From the NCBI GenBank assembly GCA_020060105.1, contig JAGVAV010000021.1, positions 1-42,952 on the forward strand: DNA of 42,952 bases. Reading direction: 5' to 3'. Positions 40,671 to 42,952 of this stretch are shown piece after piece. Origin of the DNA: Candidatus Woesebacteria bacterium (GTDB lineage Bacteria; Patescibacteriota; Microgenomatia; Woykebacterales; 2-01-FULL-43-14). Numbering within the stretch: position 1 is the stretch's first letter; each line of letters opens with the position of its first letter. A model generated the notes under the pieces. The model was not told the DNA's origin, ran no database searches, and worked only from the letters and a program-made list of their open reading frames with translations. The position numbers and the translations under genes were made by a program.

Positions 40671-42331
40671 TATATGTACTGCTGCTGTTAATTATTACTG
40701 CAGGAGTTTTTTGGTATACAGTTGAGCTTAGGAAACCTTGGTTCGGGACACTTTCTACCCACCATCACCAATTTATTTCTGGCAGTACCCTAAAGTTTAG
40801 CAAAAACTGGTATAAAGAAGGGCCGCTAAACTTAAAGTTTGGTACCTTTGAGAATCCGCAATCGGTGGAATTCCCAGACCTTTCAAGCAGAGGACCTTAT
40901 CCTTCTTACCCTCCTGGTTATGTCCTGCCGATTTATCTAACCAGCGTTGTCGTCAATCAAGAACCTAACCCAGTAATGTTAATGAGTTATAACCTTGTTA
41001 ATCATTTGCTAATCGCTTTTTTTCTTTCCTTGACTATTTTTTTCTTTTTAAGACAGTTAAAGTTCAGCAATTTAAGTGCTTTTTTGTTTGCCGTAATTCC
41101 CATACTTATTGAACTGTTGCTACCTCCTCCTCTTTATTTTCACCAAAACGTTTATTTTGCCGATCAGGCGGTAATTCTACCTTTTGTCCTTTTTATCTTC
41201 CTAGAGGTAATTAAAAAAGATATCAGAGGGAAGTCTGGGATTGGCGTGAATCTCTTACAAGGTCTAGTTCTTTTCTTGGGAGTATTAACAGATTGGTTAT
41301 TTATTTTTGTTGCTTTGGCAATGTATTTGAAACGCTTGATTTTAAATGATTTAGGGAAAAGCTTTGTTTCGGTCTTAATATCTAGTTTTAAATTCTGGTT
41401 TCCAGTAGTACTGGCGTTATTTTTATTTATCTTTCAGCTTTACCTTTTAGATGTATTACCGCAATTCTTTGGAAGGTTTAACTCTTGGACTGGGTTATGT
41501 AAGCTAACTTGGGCAGATTTTAACAGTGTCCTTTGGGGGGAGCATATTTCTCGTGGTTATTCAAAGTTAGCGGTTGGATTACTTTGGGGAAGCTTGGGAA
41601 TATTTATCCTTGCAGCAGTTTACCTTCTTTTTCAGCACTTTAAGAAAAGGTTTGTTTGTGAAGAGATAAAAAGAACAACACTTTTAATAGGTATTTTACT
41701 TGTTCCTTGTTTCTTACAAGTTTACGCAGTGAAGTGCCACTCAATTACCCATAATTTTTCCGTTTTGAAGTTTTCTGTTCCTTTAGCAACCGTGCCTTTT
41801 GTTCTTGTTCCGGTCCTTTTGTATCTGTTACTGAGGCCAAGGATAAAAGGTGACATTCTGAGGATTTTTAGAAAAACTAGAATTCTAATCGTTATAAGTA
41901 TTGTTGCGCTTGTGTTTAGTTACCTAGGTTATATCCATCCCCGCTTTATTTATTTTTTCCCTGAAGTTGATAAGCCTATTGAAGAAATTGGGGGTTTCAT
42001 TTCTAATAATACTGGCTACAAAGACATAGTCTTTTCTCCTGATTTTGAAATTCCCCATAACCCCCCGGAGCAACTTTCTTATTCCATGAAAAGGGTTTAC
42101 CTGGCTAGTTCGATTGAAGATATATATAGCAAAGTTAAAGCAGTTGAAGAAGAGTTTGAGATTAATATTTTTACTTTGGGTCAAGAGGTTAACAGCAACG
42201 AAATGGGCAAATTAGTAACAAAGGCTTACGATATAAAAAACCAAGGGGCAATGCGTTTATATAAGATAAAAAAAGAGGTTTTCTTGGAAGAATATAGTAA
42301 AATAAAAAAAGCAAATAGCCAAGTTAATTAA
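40658..42331 (+). CDS. Polytopic GT-C-like membrane protein with probable ATT start
   Basis: The open frame begins after a TAA at 40646-40648. The first ATG/GTG/TTG in it is GTG 40865, which would drop a TM helix and a conserved-looking loop. From ATT 40658, which has AAGGGGG a few bases upstream, the product is 557 aa: (I/M)RKLVYVLLLLIITAGVFWYT, then LSTHHHQFISGSTLKF, FPDLSSRGPYPSYPPGYVLP, and about ten more TM segments. It overlaps the polymerase gene by 13 nt, as expected for coupling. The early loop with Asp fits GT-C enzymes, though the key acidic pair is not clear. The last 110 residues are extracytoplasmic. Confidence 0.7.
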   Translation: MRKLVYVLLLLIITAGVFWYTVELRKPWFGTLSTHHHQFISGSTLKFSKNWYKEGPLNLKFGTFENPQSVEFPDLSSRGPYPSYPPGYVLPIYLTSVVVNQEPNPVMLMSYNLVNHLLIAFFLSLTIFFFLRQLKFSNLSAFLFAVIPILIELLLPPPLYFHQNVYFADQAVILPFVLFIFLEVIKKDIRGKSGIGVNLLQGLVLFLGVLTDWLFIFVALAMYLKRLILNDLGKSFVSVLISSFKFWFPVVLALFLFIFQLYLLDVLPQFFGRFNSWTGLCKLTWADFNSVLWGEHISRGYSKLAVGLLWGSLGIFILAAVYLLFQHFKKRFVCEEIKRTTLLIGILLVPCFLQVYAVKCHSITHNFSVLKFSVPLATVPFVLVPVLLYLLLRPRIKGDILRIFRKTRILIVISIVALVFSYLGYIHPRFIYFFPEVDKPIEEIGGFISNNTGYKDIVFSPDFEIPHNPPEQLSYSMKRVYLASSIEDIYSKVKAVEEEFEINIFTLGQEVNSNEMGKLVTKAYDIKNQGAMRLYKIKKEVFLEEYSKIKKANSQVN

Positions 42332-42356
42332 CTCAGTTTAGTTATTGCAGGAGCGT

Positions 42357-42952
42357 ATGAAAGTTTTAGTAACTGGAGGAGTCGGGTTCATCGGTTCTCA
42401 TCTCTCTGAAAAATTGCTTGATAAAGGATGGAAAGTTGTCGTTTTAGATGATTTTAACGATTTTTACAGTCCGAAAATAAAAAGAGAGAATGCGGAGGTT
42501 ATCGCTCGTAAGGGTGCTTTAATCGTTGAGGGTGATATTAGGAATCCCCTAATAGTGAAGGAAGCGGTCAAAGATGTTGAAGCGGTGGTTCATTTAGCCG
42601 CTCGGGCAGGAGTGAGACCTTCTGTTCAAAACCCCTCTTTGTACCAAGAGGTTAACATTCTTGGGACGACAAACCTTTTAGAAGCGGTTGAAAATCTAAA
42701 TTTAAAGGCTTTTATCTTTGGTTCTTCCTCTTCTGTTTATGGCGAAAGCCAGAAAATTCCTTTTTCTGAAGTCCACTCGGTTGATAATCCGATTTCTCCC
42801 TATGCCGCCAGTAAAAAAGCGGGGGAGCTCATTTGTTACACATACCACCATCTTTATAATATTCCGGTTACTTGCTTAAGGTTCTTTACAGTATACGGAC
42901 CGAGGCAAAGACCTGATCTAGCGATTCGGAAATTTGCTGATTTGATTGAACA
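42357..42952 (+). CDS. UDP-glucuronate 4-epimerase-like SDR (truncated by window end)
   Basis: The visible 198 aa start at ATG 42357 with AGGAG 4 nt upstream. They read MKVLVTGGVGFIGSHLSEKL (NAD motif), DDFNDFYSPKIKREN, VVHLAARAGVRPS, GSSSSVYGES, catalytic Y-x3-K in SPYAASKKAGE, and RFFTVYGPRQRPDLAI. The PRQRPDLAI segment is typical of UDP-glucuronate 4-epimerases and related UDP-sugar epimerases, which would make UDP-galacturonate from the product of ugd. The C-terminal third lies beyond the window. Confidence 0.85.
   Translation, partial: MKVLVTGGVGFIGSHLSEKLLDKGWKVVVLDDFNDFYSPKIKRENAEVIARKGALIVEGDIRNPLIVKEAVKDVEAVVHLAARAGVRPSVQNPSLYQEVNILGTTNLLEAVENLNLKAFIFGSSSSVYGESQKIPFSEVHSVDNPISPYAASKKAGELICYTYHHLYNIPVTCLRFFTVYGPRQRPDLAIRKFADLIE

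Overview
The window looks like a chromosomal stretch from a Candidate Phyla Radiation (Patescibacteria) bacterium, most likely the Microgenomates side. This placement is inference. It rests on many small hypothetical proteins at one end, a very long surface-polysaccharide locus, short AT-rich dispersed palindromes between and inside genes, an S23-type four-helix-bundle gene, and a two-TM coiled-coil protein type I associate with these genomes. TGA works as a stop (several ATGA stop/start overlaps), so the code is standard and Absconditabacteria/Gracilibacteria recoding is excluded. No rRNA, tRNA, CRISPR array or classical transposase was seen.

Layout. 1-3200 (+) holds small, mostly unknown genes, each behind a long hairpin-rich leader; one leader starts at a consensus sigma70-type promoter, TTGACA-17-TATAAT. 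At 3280-4680 two membrane-protein genes diverge from back-to-back promoters. 4830-9900 (-) carries a Nudix/membrane fusion, secA and two unknown membrane proteins. From 10200 to the right edge everything is on + and forms one large capsule/exopolysaccharide locus.

The polysaccharide locus starts with a DPM-type GT2-GtrA protein and nucleotide-sugar enzymes: an RmlA-like nucleotidyltransferase, RmlC-like and RmlD-like proteins, GalE, GlmS, UDP-glucose dehydrogenase and UDP-glucuronate decarboxylase, with a YvcK-like protein among them. Next come two polytopic GT-C-like proteins, a flippase, and runs of GT2, GT4 and GT9 glycosyltransferases that are often translationally coupled. It ends with a giant tandem-duplicated O-antigen polymerase/ligase-like protein, a third GT-C-like protein and a truncated UDP-glucuronate-epimerase-like gene. 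Together they could make dTDP-6-deoxyhexose, UDP-Gal, GlcN-6-P, UDP-GlcA and UDP-Xyl, assemble a glycan on a lipid carrier, flip it and polymerise it. RmlB is not in the window.

The most unusual feature is a set of dispersed palindromic repeats. Two sit in frame inside coding sequences: about 33 residues in the middle of GalE, and the C-terminal tail of a GT2. One AT-rich family flanks the S23/four-helix-bundle gene as imperfect inverted repeats, and ORF-less relatives lie in several other intergenic gaps. This pattern fits a small mobile unit with MITE-like derivatives. Other points of note are a duplicated polymerase with a CBM-like insert, a probable ATT start codon, a leaderless start whose upstream ATG lies in the -10 box, and candidate attenuator leaders.
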